DNA of 64,000 bases from Onthophagus taurus (lineage: Eukaryota > Arthropoda > Insecta > Coleoptera > Scarabaeidae). The position numbers and the translations under genes were made by a program. The stretch spans positions 21,273,501 through 21,337,500 of the forward strand of contig NC_091966.1 in NCBI RefSeq assembly GCF_036711975.1, written 5' to 3'. This document shows positions 1-15,000 of this stretch, piece after piece. Within the stretch, counting starts at the first letter, position 1; each line of letters starts with the position of its first letter. Below the pieces are notes generated by a model, which was not told the origin of the DNA, made no database searches, and was given only the letters and a program-made list of their open reading frames with translations.

Positions 1-3000
1 TTCCGATAATTCTGTTGACCATATTTGTGATATTCAGGCGCCAAATGACATCTTGGAGCATGTTGGAGATAAAAAACAAAATGTGCCCAAAACGTGATAT
101 TATGACGTTATACGCCGTTCTGAGCCATGTTTGAACTTTCTATCACTTTCGGTTCCGATAATTCTGTTGACCATATTTGTGATATTCAGGCGCCAAATGA
201 CATCTTGGAGCATGTTGGAGATAAAAAACCAAATGCCCCCAGAACGGGATATTATGACGTTATACGCCGTTTTGAGCCATGTTTGAACTTTCTATCACTT
301 TTGGTTCCGATAATTCTGTTGACCATATTTGTGATATTCAGGCGCCAAATGACATCTTGGAGCATGTTGGAGATAAAAAACAAAATGTGCCCAAAACGTG
401 ATATTATGACGTTATACGCCGTTCTGAGCCATGTTTGAACTTTCTATCACTTTCGGTTCCGATAATTCTGTTGACCATATTTGTGATATTCAGGCGCCAA
501 ATGACATCTTGGAGCATGTTGGAGATAAAAAACCAAATGCCCCCAAAACGGGATATTATTACGTTATACGCCGTTTTGAGCCATGTTTGAACTTTCTATC
601 ACTTTTGGTTCCGGTAATTCTGTTGACCATATTTGTGATATTCATGCGCCAAATGACATCTTGGAGCATGTTTTAGATAAAAAACAAAATGTGCCCAAAA
701 CGTGATATTATGACGTTATACGCCGTTTTGAGCCATGTTTGAACGTTCTATAACTTTTGGTTCCGGTAATTCTGTTGACCATATTTGTGATATTCAGGCG
801 TCAAATGACATCTTGGAGCATGTTGGAGATAAAAAACAAAATGTGCCCAAAACGTGATATTATGACGTTATACGCCGTTCTGAGCCATGTTTGAACTTTC
901 TATCACTTTCGGTTCCGATAATTCTGTTGACCATATATGTGATATTCAGGCGCCAAATGACATCTGGGAGCATGTTGAGGATAAAAAACAAAATGTGCCC
1001 AAAACGTGATATTATGACGTTATACGCCGTTTTGAGCCATGTTTGAGCTTTCTATCACTTTTGGTTCCGGTAATTCTGTTGACCATATATGTGATATTCA
1101 GGCGCCAAATGACATCTTGGAGCATGTTGGAGATAAAAAACCAAATGCCCCCAAAACGGGATATTATGACGTTATACGCCGTTTTGAGCCATGTTTGAAC
1201 TTTCTATAACTTTTGGTTCCGGTAATTCTGTTGACCATATTTGTGATATACATTCGTCAAATGACATCTTGGAGCATGTTGGAGATAAAAAACAAAATGT
1301 GCCCAAAACGTGATATTATGACGTAATACGCCGTTTTGAGCCATGTTTGAACGTTCTATCACTTTTGGTTCCGGTAATTCTGTTGACCATATTTGTGATA
1401 TTCAGGCGCCAAATGACATCTGGGAGCATGTTGGAGATAAAAAACAAAATGTGCCCAAAACGTGATATTATGACGTTATACGCCGTGTTGAGCCATGTTT
1501 GAACGTTCTATCACTTTTGGTTCCGGTAATTCTGTTGACCATATTTGTGATATTCAGGCGCCAAATGACATCTTGGAGCATGTTGGAGATAAAAAACCAA
1601 ATGCCCCCAAAACGGGATATTATGACGTTATACGCCGTTTTGAGCCATGTTTGAACTTTCTATCACTTTTGGTTCCGGTAATTCTGTTGAAAATATTTGT
1701 GATATTCAGGCGTCAAATGACATCTTGGAGCATGTTGGAGATAAAAAACAAAATGTGCCCAAAACGTGATATTATGACGTAATACGCCGTTTTGAGCCAT
1801 GTTTGAACGTTCTATCACTTTTGGTTCCGGTAATTCTCTTGACCATATTTGTGATATTCAGGCGCCAAATGACATCTTGGAGCATGTTGGAGATAAAAAA
1901 CAAAATGTGCCCAAAACGTGATATTATGACGTTATACGCCGTTCTGAGCCATGTTTGAACTTTCTATCACTTTCGGTTCCGATAATTCTGTTGACCATAT
2001 TTGTGATATTCAGGGGCCAAATGACATCTTGGAGCATGTTGGAGATAAAAAACCAAATGCCCCCAAAACGGGATATTATGACGTTATACGCCGTTTTGAG
2101 CCATGTTTGAACTTTCTATCACTTTTGGTTCCGATAATTCTGTTGACCATATTTGTGATATTCAGGCGCCAAATGACATCTTGGAGCATGTTGGAGATAA
2201 AAAACAAAATGTGCCCAAAACGTGATATTATGACGTTATACGCCGTTCTGAGCCATGTTTGAACTTTCTATCACTTTCGGTTCCGATAATTCTGTTGACC
2301 ATATTTGTGATATTCAGACGCCAAATGACATCTTGGAGCATGTTGGAGATAAAAAACCAAATGCCCCCAAAACGGGATATTATTACGTTATACGCCGTTT
2401 TGAGAAATGTTTGAACTTTCTATCACTTTTGGTTCCGGTAATTCTGTTGACCATATTTGTGATATTCAGGCGTCAAATGACATCTTGGAGCATGTTGGAG
2501 ATAAAAAACAAAATGTGCCCAAAACGTGATATTATGACGTTATACGCCGTTTTGAGCCATGTTTGAACTTTCTATCACTTTTGGTTCCGATAATTCTGCT
2601 GACCATATTTGTGATATTCAGGCGCCAAATGACATCTTGGAGCATGTTGGAGATAAAAAACAAAATGTGCCCAAAACGTGATATTATGACGTTATACGCC
2701 GTTTTGAGCCATGTTTGAACTTTCTATCACTTTTGGTTCCGATAATTCTGATGACCATATTTGTGATATTCAGGCGCCAAATGACATCTTGGAGCATGTT
2801 GGAGATAAAAAACAAAATGTGCCCAAAACGTGATATTATGACGTTATACGCCGTTCTGAGCCATGTTTGAACTTTCTATCACTTTCGGTTCCGATAATTC
2901 TGTTGACCATATTTGTGATATTCAGACGCCAAATGACATCTTTGAGCATGTTTTAGATAAAAAACAAAATGTGCCCAAAACGTGATATTATGACGTTATA

Positions 3001-6000
3001 CGCCGTTTTGAGCCATGTTTGAGCTTTCTATCACTTTCGGTTTCGATAATTCTGTTGACCATATTTGTGATATTCAGGCGTCAAATGACATCTTTGAGCA
3101 TGTTTTAGATAAAAAACAAAATGCGCCCTAAACGTGATATTATGACGTTATACGCCGTTTTGAGCCATGTTTGAACGTTCTATCACTTTTGGTTCCGGTA
3201 ATTCTGTTGACCATATTTGTGATATTCAGACGCCAAATGACATCTTGGAGCATGTTGGAGATAAAAAACCAAATGCCCCCAAGACGGGATATTATTATGT
3301 TATACGCCGTTTTGAGCCATGTTTGAACTTTCTATCACTTTTGGTTCCGGTAATTCTGTTGACCATATTTGTGATATTCATGCGCCAAATGACATCTTGG
3401 AGCATGTTTTAGATAAAAAACAAAATGTGCCCAAAACGTGATATTATGACGTTATACGCCGTTCTGAGCCATGTTTGAACTTTCTATCACTTTCGGTTCC
3501 GATAATTCTGTTGACCATATTTGTGATATTCAGGCGCCAAATGACATCTTGGAGCATGTTTTAGATAAAAAACAAAATGTGCCCAAAACGTGATATTATG
3601 ACGTTATACGCCGTTTTGAGCCATGTTTGAGCTTTCTATCACTTTTGGTTCCGGTAATTCTGTTGACCATATATGTGATATTCAGGCGCCAAATAACATC
3701 TTGGAGCATGTTGGAGATAAAAAACAAAATGTGCCCAAAACGTGATATTATGACGTTATACGCCGTTTTGAGCCATGTTTGAACTTTCTATCACTTTTGG
3801 TTCCGATAATTCTGCTGACCATATTTGTGATATTCATGCGCCAAATGACATCTTGGAGCATGTTGGAGATAAAAAACAAAATGTGCCCAAAACGTGATAT
3901 TATGACGTTATACGCCGTTTTGAGCCATGTTTGAACTTTCTATCACTTTTGGTTCCGATAATTCTGCTGACCATATTTGTGATATTCAGGCGCCAAATGA
4001 CATCTTGGAGCATGTTGGAGATAGAAAACAAAATGTGCCCAAAACGTGATATTATGACGTTATACGTCGTTCTGAGCCATGTTTGAACGTTCTATCACTT
4101 TTGGTTCCGGTAATTCTGTTGACCATATTTGTGATATTCATTCGTCAAATGACATCTTGGAGCATGTTGGAGATAAAAAACAAAATGTGCCCAAAACGTG
4201 ATATTATGACGTAATACGCCGTTTTGAGCCATGTTTGAACGTTCTATCACTTTTGGTTCCGGTAATTCTCTTGACCATATTTGTGATATTCAGGCGTCAA
4301 ATGACATCTTGGAGCATGTTGGAGATAAAAAACAAAATGTGCCCAAAACGTGATATTATGACGTTATACGCCGTTTTGAGCCATGTTTGAACGTTCTATC
4401 ACTTTTGGTTCCGGTAATTCTGTTGACCATATTTGTGATATTCAGGCGCCAAATGACATCTTGGAGCATGTTGGAGATAAAAAACAAAATGTGCCCAAAA
4501 CGTGATATTATGACGTTATACGCCGTTTTGAGCCATGTTTGAGCTTTCTATCACTTTTGGTTCCGGTAATTCTGTTGACCATATATGTGATATTCAGGCG
4601 CCAAATAACATCTTGGAGCATGTTGGAGATAAAAAACAAAATGCCCCCAAGACGGGATATTATTACGTTATACGCCGTTTTGAGCCATGTTTGAACTTTC
4701 TATCACTTTCGGTTCCGATAATTCTGTTGACCATATTTGTGATATTCAGACGCCAAATGACATCTTGGAGCATGTTGGATATAAAAAACCAAATGCCCCC
4801 AAGACGGGATATTATTACGTTATACGCCGTTTTGAGCCATGTTTGAACTTTCTATCACTTTTGGTTCCGGTAATTCTGTTGACCATATTTGTGATATTCA
4901 TGCGCCAAATGACATCTTGGAGCATGTTTTAGATAAAAAACAAAATGTGCCCAAAACGTGATATTATGACGTTATACGCCGTTTTGAGCCATGTTTGAAC
5001 TTTCTATCACTTTTGGTTCCGATAATTCTGCTGACCATATTTGTGATATTCAGGCGCCAAATGACATCTTGGAGCATGTTGGAGATAAAAAACAAAATGT
5101 GCCCAAAACGTGATATTATGACGTTATACGCCGTTCTGAGCCACGTTTGAACTTTCTATCACTTTCGGTTCCGATAATTCTGCTGACCATATTTGTGATA
5201 TTCAGGCGTCAAATGACATCTTTGAGCATGTTTTAGATAAAAAACAAAATGTGCCCAAAACGTGATATTATGACGTTATACGCCGTTTTGAGCCATGTTT
5301 GAGCTTTCTATCACTTTCGGTTCCGATAATTCTGTTGACCATATTTGTGATATTCAGGCGTCAAATGACATCTTTGAGCATGTTTTAGATAAAAAACAAA
5401 ATGTGCCCTAAACGTGATATTATGACGTTATACGTCGTTTTGAGCCATGTTTGAACGTTCTATCACTTTTGGTTCCGGTAATTCTGTTGACCATATTTGT
5501 GATATTCAGACGCCAAATGACATCTTTGAGCATGTTTTAGATAAAAAACAAAATGTGCCCTAAACGTGATATTATGACGTTATACGCCGTTTTGAGCCAT
5601 GTTTGAACGTTCTATCACTTTTGGTTCCGGTAATTCTGTTGACCATATTTGTGATATTCAGACGCCAAATGACATCTTGGAGCATGTTGGAGATAAAAAA
5701 CCAAATGCCCCCAAGACGGGATATTATTACGTTATACGCCGTTTTGAGCCATGTTTGAACTTTCTATCACTTTTGGTTCCGGTAATTCTGTTGACCATAT
5801 TTGTGATATTCATGCGCCAAATGACATCTTGGAGCATGTTTTAGATAAAAAACAAAATGTGCCCAAAACGTGATATTATGACGTTATACGCCGTTCTGAG
5901 CCATGTTTGAACTTTCTATCACTTTCGGTTCCGATAATTCTGTTGACCATATTTGTGATATTCAGGCGCCAAATGACATCTTGGAGCATGTTTTAGATAA

Positions 6001-9000
6001 AAAACAAAATGTGCCCAAAACGTGATATTATGACGTTATACGCCGTTTTGAGCCATGTTTGAGCTTTCTATCACTTTTGGTTCCGATAATTCTGCTGACC
6101 ATATTTGTGATATTCAGGCGTCAAATGACATCTTTGAGCATGTTTTAGATAAAAAACAAAATGTGCCCAAAACGTGATATTATGACGTTATACGCCGTTT
6201 TGAGCCATGTTTGAGCTTTCTATCACTTTCGGTTCCGATAATTCTGTTGACCATATTTGTGATATTCAGGCGTCAAATGACATCTTTGAGCATGTTTTAG
6301 ATAAAAAACAAAATGTGCCCTAAACGTGATATTATGACGTTATACGCCGTTTTGAGCCATGTTTGAACGTTCTATCACTTTTGGTTCCGGTAATTCTGTT
6401 GACCATATTTGTGATATTCAGACGCCAAATGACATCTTGGAGCATGTTGGAGATAAAAAACCAAATGCCCCCAAGACGGGATATTATTACGTTATACGCC
6501 GTTTTGAGCCATGTTTGAACTTTCTATCACTTTTGGTTCCGGTAATTCTGTTGACCATATTTGTGATATTCATGCGCCAAATGACATCTTGGAGCATGTT
6601 TTAGATAAAAAACAAAATGTGCCCAAAACGTGATATTATGACGTTATACGCCGTTCTGAGCCATGTTTGAACTTTCTATCACTTTCGGTTCCGATAATTC
6701 TGTTGACCATATTTGTGATATTTAGGCGCCAAATGACATCTTGGAGCATGTTTTAGATAAAAAACAAAATGTGCCCAAAACGTGATATTATGACGTTATA
6801 CGCCGTTTTGAGCCATGTTTGAGCTTTCTATCACTTTTGGTTCCGGTAATTCTGTTGACCATATTTGTGATATTCAGGCGTCAAATGACATCTTGGAGCA
6901 TGTTGGAGATAAAAAACAAAATGTGCCCAAAACGTGATATTATGACGTTATACGACGTTCTGAGCCATGTTTGAACTTTCTATCACTTTTGGTTCCGGTA
7001 ATTCTGTTGACCATATTTGTGATATTCAGGCGTCAAATGACATCTTGGAGCATGTTGGAGATAAAAAACAAAATGTGCCCAAAACGTGATATTATGACGT
7101 TATACGACGTTCTGAGCCATGTTTGAACTTTCTATCACTTTCGGTTCCGATAATTCTGTTGACCATATTTGAGATATTCAGGGGCCAAATGACATCTTGG
7201 AGCATGTTGGAGATAAAAAACCAAATGCCCCCAAGACGGGATATTATTACGTTATACGCCGTTTTGAGCCATGTTTGAACTTTCTATCACTTTTGGTTCC
7301 GGTAATTCTGTTGACCATATTTGTGATATTCATGCGCCAAATGACATCTTGGAGCATGTTTCAGATAAAAAACAAAATGTGCCCAAAACGTGATATTATG
7401 ACGTTATACGCCGTTCTGAGCCATGTTTGAACTTTCTATCACTTTCGGTTCCGATAATTCTGTTGACCATATTTGTGATATTCAGGCGCCAAATGACATC
7501 TTGGAGCATGTTTTAGATAAAAAACAAAATGTGCCCAAAACGTGATATTATGACGTTATACGCCGTTTTGAGCCATGTTTGAGCTTTCTATCACTTTTGG
7601 TTCCGATAATTCTGCTGACCATATTTGTGATATTCAGGCGTCAAATGACATCTTTGAGCATGTTTTAGATAAAAAACAAAATGTGCCCAAAACGTGATAT
7701 TATGACGTTATACGCCGTTTTGAGCCATATTTGAACTTTCTATCACTTTTGGTTCCGGTAATTCTGTTGACCATATTTGTGATATTCAGGCGCCAAATGA
7801 CATCTTGGAGCATGTTGGAGATAAAAAACCAAATGCCCCCAAAACGGGATATTATGACGTTATACGCCGTTTTGAGCCATATTTGAACTTTCTATCACTT
7901 TTGGTTCCGGTAATTCTGTTGACCATATTTGTGATATTCAGGCGCCAAATGACATCTTGGAGCATGTTGGAGATAAAAAACCAAATGCCCCCAAAACGGG
8001 ATATTATGACGTTATACGCCGTTTTGAGCCATGTTTGAACTTTCTATCACTTTTGGTTCCGGTAATTCTGTTGACCATATTTGTGATATTCAGGCGTCAA
8101 ATGACATCTTGGAGCATGTTGGAGATAAAAAACAAAATGTGCCCAAAACGTGATATTATGACGTTATACGCCGTTTTGAGCCATGTTTGAACGTTCTATA
8201 ACTTTTGGTTCCGGTAATTCTGTTGACCATATTTGTGATATTCAGGCGTCAAATGACATCTTGGAGCATGTTGGAGATAAAAAACAAAATGTGCCCAAAA
8301 CGTGATATTATGACGTTATACGCCGTTCTGAGCCATGTTTGAACTTTCTATCACTTTCGGTTCCGATAATTCTGTTGACCATATATGTGATATTCAGGCG
8401 CCAAATGACATCTGGGAGCATGTTGGGGATAAAAAACAAAATGTGCCCAAAACGTGATATTATGACGTTATACGCCGTTTTGAGCCATGTTTGAGCTTTC
8501 TATCACTTTTGGTTCCGGTAATTCTGTTGACCATATTTGTGATATTCAGGCGTCAAATGACATCTTGGAGCATGTTGGAGATAAAAAACAAAATGTGCCC
8601 AAAACGTGATATTATGACGTTATACGCCGTTCTGAGCCATGTTTGAACTTTCTATCACTTTCGGTTCCGATAATTCTGTTGACCATATTTGTGATATTCA
8701 GGGGCCAAATGACATCTTGGAGCATGTTGGAGATAAAAAACCAAATGCCCCCAGAACGGGATATTATGACGTTATACGCCGTTTTGAGCCATGTTTGAAC
8801 TTTCTATCACTTTTGGTTCCGATAATTCTGTTGACCATATTTGTGATATTCAGGCGCCAAATGACATCTTGGAGCATGTTGGAGATAAAAAACAAAATGT
8901 GCCCAAAACGTGATATTATGACGTTATACGCCGTTCTGAGCCATGTTTGAACTTTCTATCACTTTCGGTTCCGATAATTCTGTTGACCATATTTGTGATA

Positions 9001-12000
9001 TTCAGGCGCCAAATGACATCTTGGAGCATGTTGGAGATAAAAAACCAAATGCCCCCAGAACGGGATATTATGACGTTATACGCCGTTTTGAGCCATGTTT
9101 GAACTTTCTATCACTTTTGGTTCCGATAATTCTGTTGACCATATTTGTGATATTCAGGCGCCAAATGACATCTTGGAGCATGTTGGAGATAAAAAACAAA
9201 ATGTGCCCAAAACGTGATATTATGACGTTATACGCCGTTCTGAGCCATGTTTGAACTTTCTATCACTTTCGGTTCCGATAATTCTGTTGACCATATTTGT
9301 GATATTCAGGCGCCAAATGACATCTTGGAGCATGTTGGAGATAAAAAACCAAATGCCCCCAAAACGGGATATTATTACGTTATACGCCGTTTTGAGCCAT
9401 GTTTGAACTTTCTATCACTTTTGGTTCCGGTAATTCTGTTGACCATATTTGTGATATTCATGCGCCAAATGACATCTTGGAGCATGTTTTAGATAAAAAA
9501 CAAAATGTGCCCAAAACGTGATATTATGACGTTATACGCCGTTTTGAGCCATGTTTGAACGTTCTATAACTTTTGGTTCCGGTAATTCTGTTGACCATAT
9601 TTGTGATATTCAGGCGTCAAATGACATCTTGGAGCATGTTGGAGATAAAAAACAAAATGTGCCCAAAACGTGATATTATGACGTTATACGCCGTTCTGAG
9701 CCATGTTTGAACTTTCTATCACTTTCGGTTCCGATAATTCTGTTGACCATATATGTGATATTCAGGCGCCAAATGACATCTGGGAGCATGTTGGGGATAA
9801 AAAACAAAATGTGCCCAAAACGTGATATTATGACGTTATACGCCGTTTTGAGCCATGTTTGAGCTTTCTATCACTTTTGGTTCCGGTAATTCTGTTGACC
9901 ATATATGTGATATTCAGGCGCCAAATGACATCTTGGAGCATGTTGGAGATAAAAAACCAAATGCCCCCAAAACGGGATATTATGACGTTATACGCCGTTT
10001 TGAGCCATGTTTGAACTTTCTATAACTTTTGGTTCCGGTAATTCTGTTGACCATATTTGTGATATACATTCGTCAAATGACATCTTGGAGCATGTTGGAG
10101 ATAAAAAACAAAATGTGCCCAAAACGTGATATTATGACGTTATACGCCGTGTTGAGCCATGTTTGAACGTTCTATCACTTTTGGTTCCGGTAATTCTGTT
10201 GACCATATTTGTGATATTCAGGCGCCAAATGACATCTTGGAGCATGTTGGAGATAAAAAACCAAATGCCCCCAAAACGGGATATTATGACGTTATACGCC
10301 GTTTTGAGCCATGTTTGAACTTTCTATCACTTTTGGTTCCGGTAATTCTGTTGACCATATTTGTGATATTCAGGCGTCAAATGACATCTTGGAGCATGTT
10401 GGAGATAAAAAACAAAATGTGCCCAAAACGTGATATTATGACGTTATACGCCGTTCTGAGCCATGTTTGAACTTTCTATCACTTTCGGTTCCGATAATTC
10501 TGTTGACCATATTTGTGATATTCAGGGGCCAAATGACATCTTGGAGCATGTTGGAGATAAAAAACCAAATGCCCCCAGAACGGGATATTATGACGTTATA
10601 CGCCGTTTTGAGCCATGTTTGAACTTTCTATCACTTTTGGTTCCGATAATTCTGTTGACCATATTTGTGATATTCAGGCGCCAAATGACATCTTGGAGCA
10701 TGTTGGAGATAAAAAACAAAATGTGCCCAAAACGTGATATTATGACGTTATACGCCGTTCTGAGCCATGTTTGAACTTTCTATCACTTTCGGTTCCGATA
10801 ATTCTGTTGACCATATTTGTGATATTCAGGCGCCAAATGACATCTTGGAGCATGTTGGAGATAAAAAACCAAATGCCCCCAGAACGGGATATTATGACGT
10901 TATACGCCGTTTTGAGCCATGTTTGAACTTTCTATCACTTTTGGTTCCGATAATTCTGTTGACCATATTTGTGATATTCAGGCGCCAAATGACATCTTGG
11001 AGCATGTTGGAGATAAAAAACAAAATGTGCCCAAAACGTGATATTATGACGTTATACGCCGTTCTGAGCCATGTTTGAACTTTCTATCACTTTCGGTTCC
11101 GATAATTCTGTTGACCATATTTGTGATATTCAGGCGCCAAATGACATCTTGGAGCATGTTGGAGATAAAAAACCAAATGCCCCCAAAACGGGATATTATT
11201 ACGTTATACGCCGTTTTGAGCCATGTTTGAACTTTCTATCACTTTTGGTTCCGGTAATTCTGTTGACCATATTTGTGATATTCATGCGCCAAATGACATC
11301 TTGGAGCATGTTTTAGATAAAAAACAAAATGTGCCCAAAACGTGATATTATGACGTTATACGCCGTTTTGAGCCATGTTTGAGCTTTCTATCACTTTTGG
11401 TTCCGGTAATTCTGTTGACCATATATGTGATATTCAGGCGCCAAATAACATCTTGGAGCATGTTGGAGATAAAAAACAAAATGTGCCCAAAACGTGATAT
11501 TATGACGTTATACGCCGTTTTGAGCCATGTTTGAACTTTCTATCACTTTTGGTTCCGATAATTCTGCTGACCATATTTGTGATATTCAGGCGTCAAATGA
11601 CATCTTTGAGCATGTTTTAGATAAAAAACAAAATGTACCCAAAACGTGATATTATGACGTTATACGCCGTTTTGAGCCATGTTTGAGCTTTCTATCACTT
11701 TCGGTTCCGATAATTCTGTTGACCATATTTGTGATATTCAGGCGTCAAATGACATCTTTGAGCATGTTTTAGATAAAAAACAAAATGTGCCCAAAACGTG
11801 ATATTATGACGTTATACGCCGTTTTGAGCCATGTTTGAGCTTTCTATCACTTTTGGTTCCGGTAATTCTGTTGACCATATATGTGATATTCAGGCGCCAA
11901 ATGACATCTTGGAGCATGTTGGAGATAAAAATCCAAATGCCCCCAAAACGGGATATTATGACGTTATACGCCGTTTTGAGCCATGTTTGAACTTTCTATA

Positions 12001-15000
12001 ACTTTTGGTTCCGGTAATTCTGTTGACCATATTTGTGATATTCATTCGTCAAATGACATCTTGGAGCATGTTGGAGATAAAAAACAAAATGTGCCCAAAA
12101 CGTGATATTATGACGTAATACGCCGTTTTGAGCCATGTTTGAACGTTCTATCACTTTTGGTTCCGGTAATTCTGTTGACCATATTTGTGATATTCAGGCG
12201 CCAAATGACATCTTGGAGCATGTTGGAGATAAAAAACAAAATGTGCCCAAAACGTGATATTATGACGTTATACGCCGTTCTGAGCCATGTTTGAACTTTC
12301 TATCACTTTCGGTTCCGATAATTCTGTTGACCATATTTGTGATATTCAGGGGCCAAATGACATCTTGGAGCATGTTGGAGATAAAAAACCAAATGCCCCC
12401 AAAACGGGATATTATGACGTTATACGCCGTTTTGAGCCATGTTTGAACTTTCTATCACTTTTGGTTCCGATAATTCTGTTGACCATATTTGTGATATTCA
12501 GGCGCCAAATGACATCTTGGAGCATGTTGGAGATAAAAAACAAAATGTGCCCAAAACGCGATATTATGACGTTATACGCCGTTCTGAGCCATGTTTGAGC
12601 TTTCTATCACTTTTGGTTCCGGTAATTCTGTTGACCATATATGTGATATTCAGGCGCCAAATAACATCTTGGAGCATGTTGGAGATAAAAAACCAAATGC
12701 CCCCAAAACGTGATATTATGACGTTATACGCCGTTTTGAGCCATGTTTGAACTTTCTATCACTTTTGGTTCCGATAATTCTGCTGACCATATTTGTGATA
12801 TTCAGGCGTCAAATGACATCTTTGAGCATGTTTTAGATAAAAAACAAAATGTGCCCAAAACGTGATATTATGACGTTATACGCCGTTTTGAGCCATGTTT
12901 GAGCTTTCTATCACTTTCGGTTCCGATAATTCTGTTGACCATATTTGTGATATTCAGGCGTCAAATGACATCTTTGAGCATGTTTTAGATAAAAAACAAA
13001 ATGTGCCCAAAACGTGATATTATGACGTTATACGCCGTTTTGAGCCATGTTTGAGCTTTCTATCACTTTCGGTTCCGATAATTCTGTTGACCATATTTGT
13101 GATATTCAGGCGTCAAATGACATCTTTGAGCATGTTTTAGATAAAAAACAAAATGTGCCCAAAACGTGATATTATGACGTTATACGCCGTTTTGAGCCAT
13201 GTTTGAGCTTTCTATCACTTTTGGTTCCGGTAATTCTGTTGACCATATATGTGATATTCAGGCGGCAAATGACATCTTGGAGCATGTTGGAGATAAAAAA
13301 CCAAATGCCCCCAAAACGGGATATTATGACGTTATACGCCGTTTTGAGCCATGTTTGAACTTTCTATAACTTTTGGTTCCGGTAATTCTGTTGACCATAT
13401 TTGTGATATTCATTCGTCAAATGACATCTTGGAGCATGTTGGAGATAAAAAACAAAATGTGCCCAAAACGTGATATTATGACGTAATACGCCGTTTTGAG
13501 CCATGTTTGAACGTTCTATCACTTTTGGTTCCGGTAATTCTGTTGACCATATTTGTGATATTCAGGCGCCAAATGACATCTTGGAGCATGTTGGAGATAA
13601 AAAACAAAATGTGCCCAAAACGTGATATTATGACGTTATACGCCGTTCTGAGCCATGTTTGAACTTTCTATCACTTTCGGTTCCGATAATTCTGTTGACC
13701 ATATTTGTGATATTCAGGGGCCAAATGACATCTTGGAGCATGTTGGAGATAAAAAACCAAATGCCCCCAAAACGGGATATTATGACGTTATACGCCGTTT
13801 TGAGCCATGTTTGAACTTTCTATCACTTTTGGTTCCGATAATTCTGTTGACCATATTTGTGATATTCAGGCGCCAAATGACATCTTGGAGCATGTTGGAG
13901 ATAAAAAACAAAATGTGCCCAAAACGTGATATTATGACGTTATACGCCGTTCTGAGCCATGTTTGAGCTTTCTATCACTTTTGGTTCCGGTAATTCTGTT
14001 GACCATATATGTGATATTCAGGCGCCAAATAACATCTTGGAGCATGCTGGAGATAAAAAACAAAATGTGCCCAAAACGTGATATTGTGACGTTATACGCC
14101 GTTTTGAGCCATGTTTGAACTTTCTATCACTTTTGGTTCCGGTAATTCTGTTGACCATATATGTGATATTCAGGCGCCAAATAACATCTTGGAGCATGTT
14201 GGAGATAAAAAACAAAATGTGCCCAAAACGTGATATTATGACGTTATACGCCGTTCTGAGCCATGTTTGAACGTTCTATCACTTTTGGTTCCGGTAACTC
14301 TGTTGACCATATTTGTGATATTCAGGCGCCAAATGACATCTTGGAGCATGTTGGAGATAAAAAACAAAATGTGCCCAAAACGTGATATTATGACGTTATA
14401 CGCCGTTTTGAGCCATGTTTGAACGTTCTATCACTTTTGGTTCCGATAATTCTGTTGACCATATTTGTGATATTCAGGCGCCAAATGACATCTTGGAGCA
14501 TGTTGGAGATAAAAAACAAAATGTGCCCAAAACGTGATATTATGACGTTATACGCCGTTCTGAGCCATGTTTGAACTTTCTATCACTTTCGGTTCCGATA
14601 ATTCTGTTGACCATATTTGTGATATTCAGGGGCCAAATGACATCTTGGAGCATGTTGGAGATAAAAAACCAAATGCCCCCAAAACGGGATATTATGACGT
14701 TATACGCCGTTTTGAGCCATGTTTGAACTTTCTATCACTTTTGGTTCCGATAATTCTGCTGACCATATTTGTGATATTCAGGCGTCAAATGACATCTTTG
14801 AGCATGTTTTAGATAAAAAACAAAATGTGCCCAAAACGTGATATTATGACGTTATACGCCGTTTTGAGCCATGTTTGAGCTTTCTATCACTTTTGGTTCC
14901 GGTAATTCTGTTGACCATATATGTGATATTCAGGCGCCAAATGACATCTTGGAGCATGTTGGAGATAAAAAACCAAATGCCCCCAAAACGGGATATTATG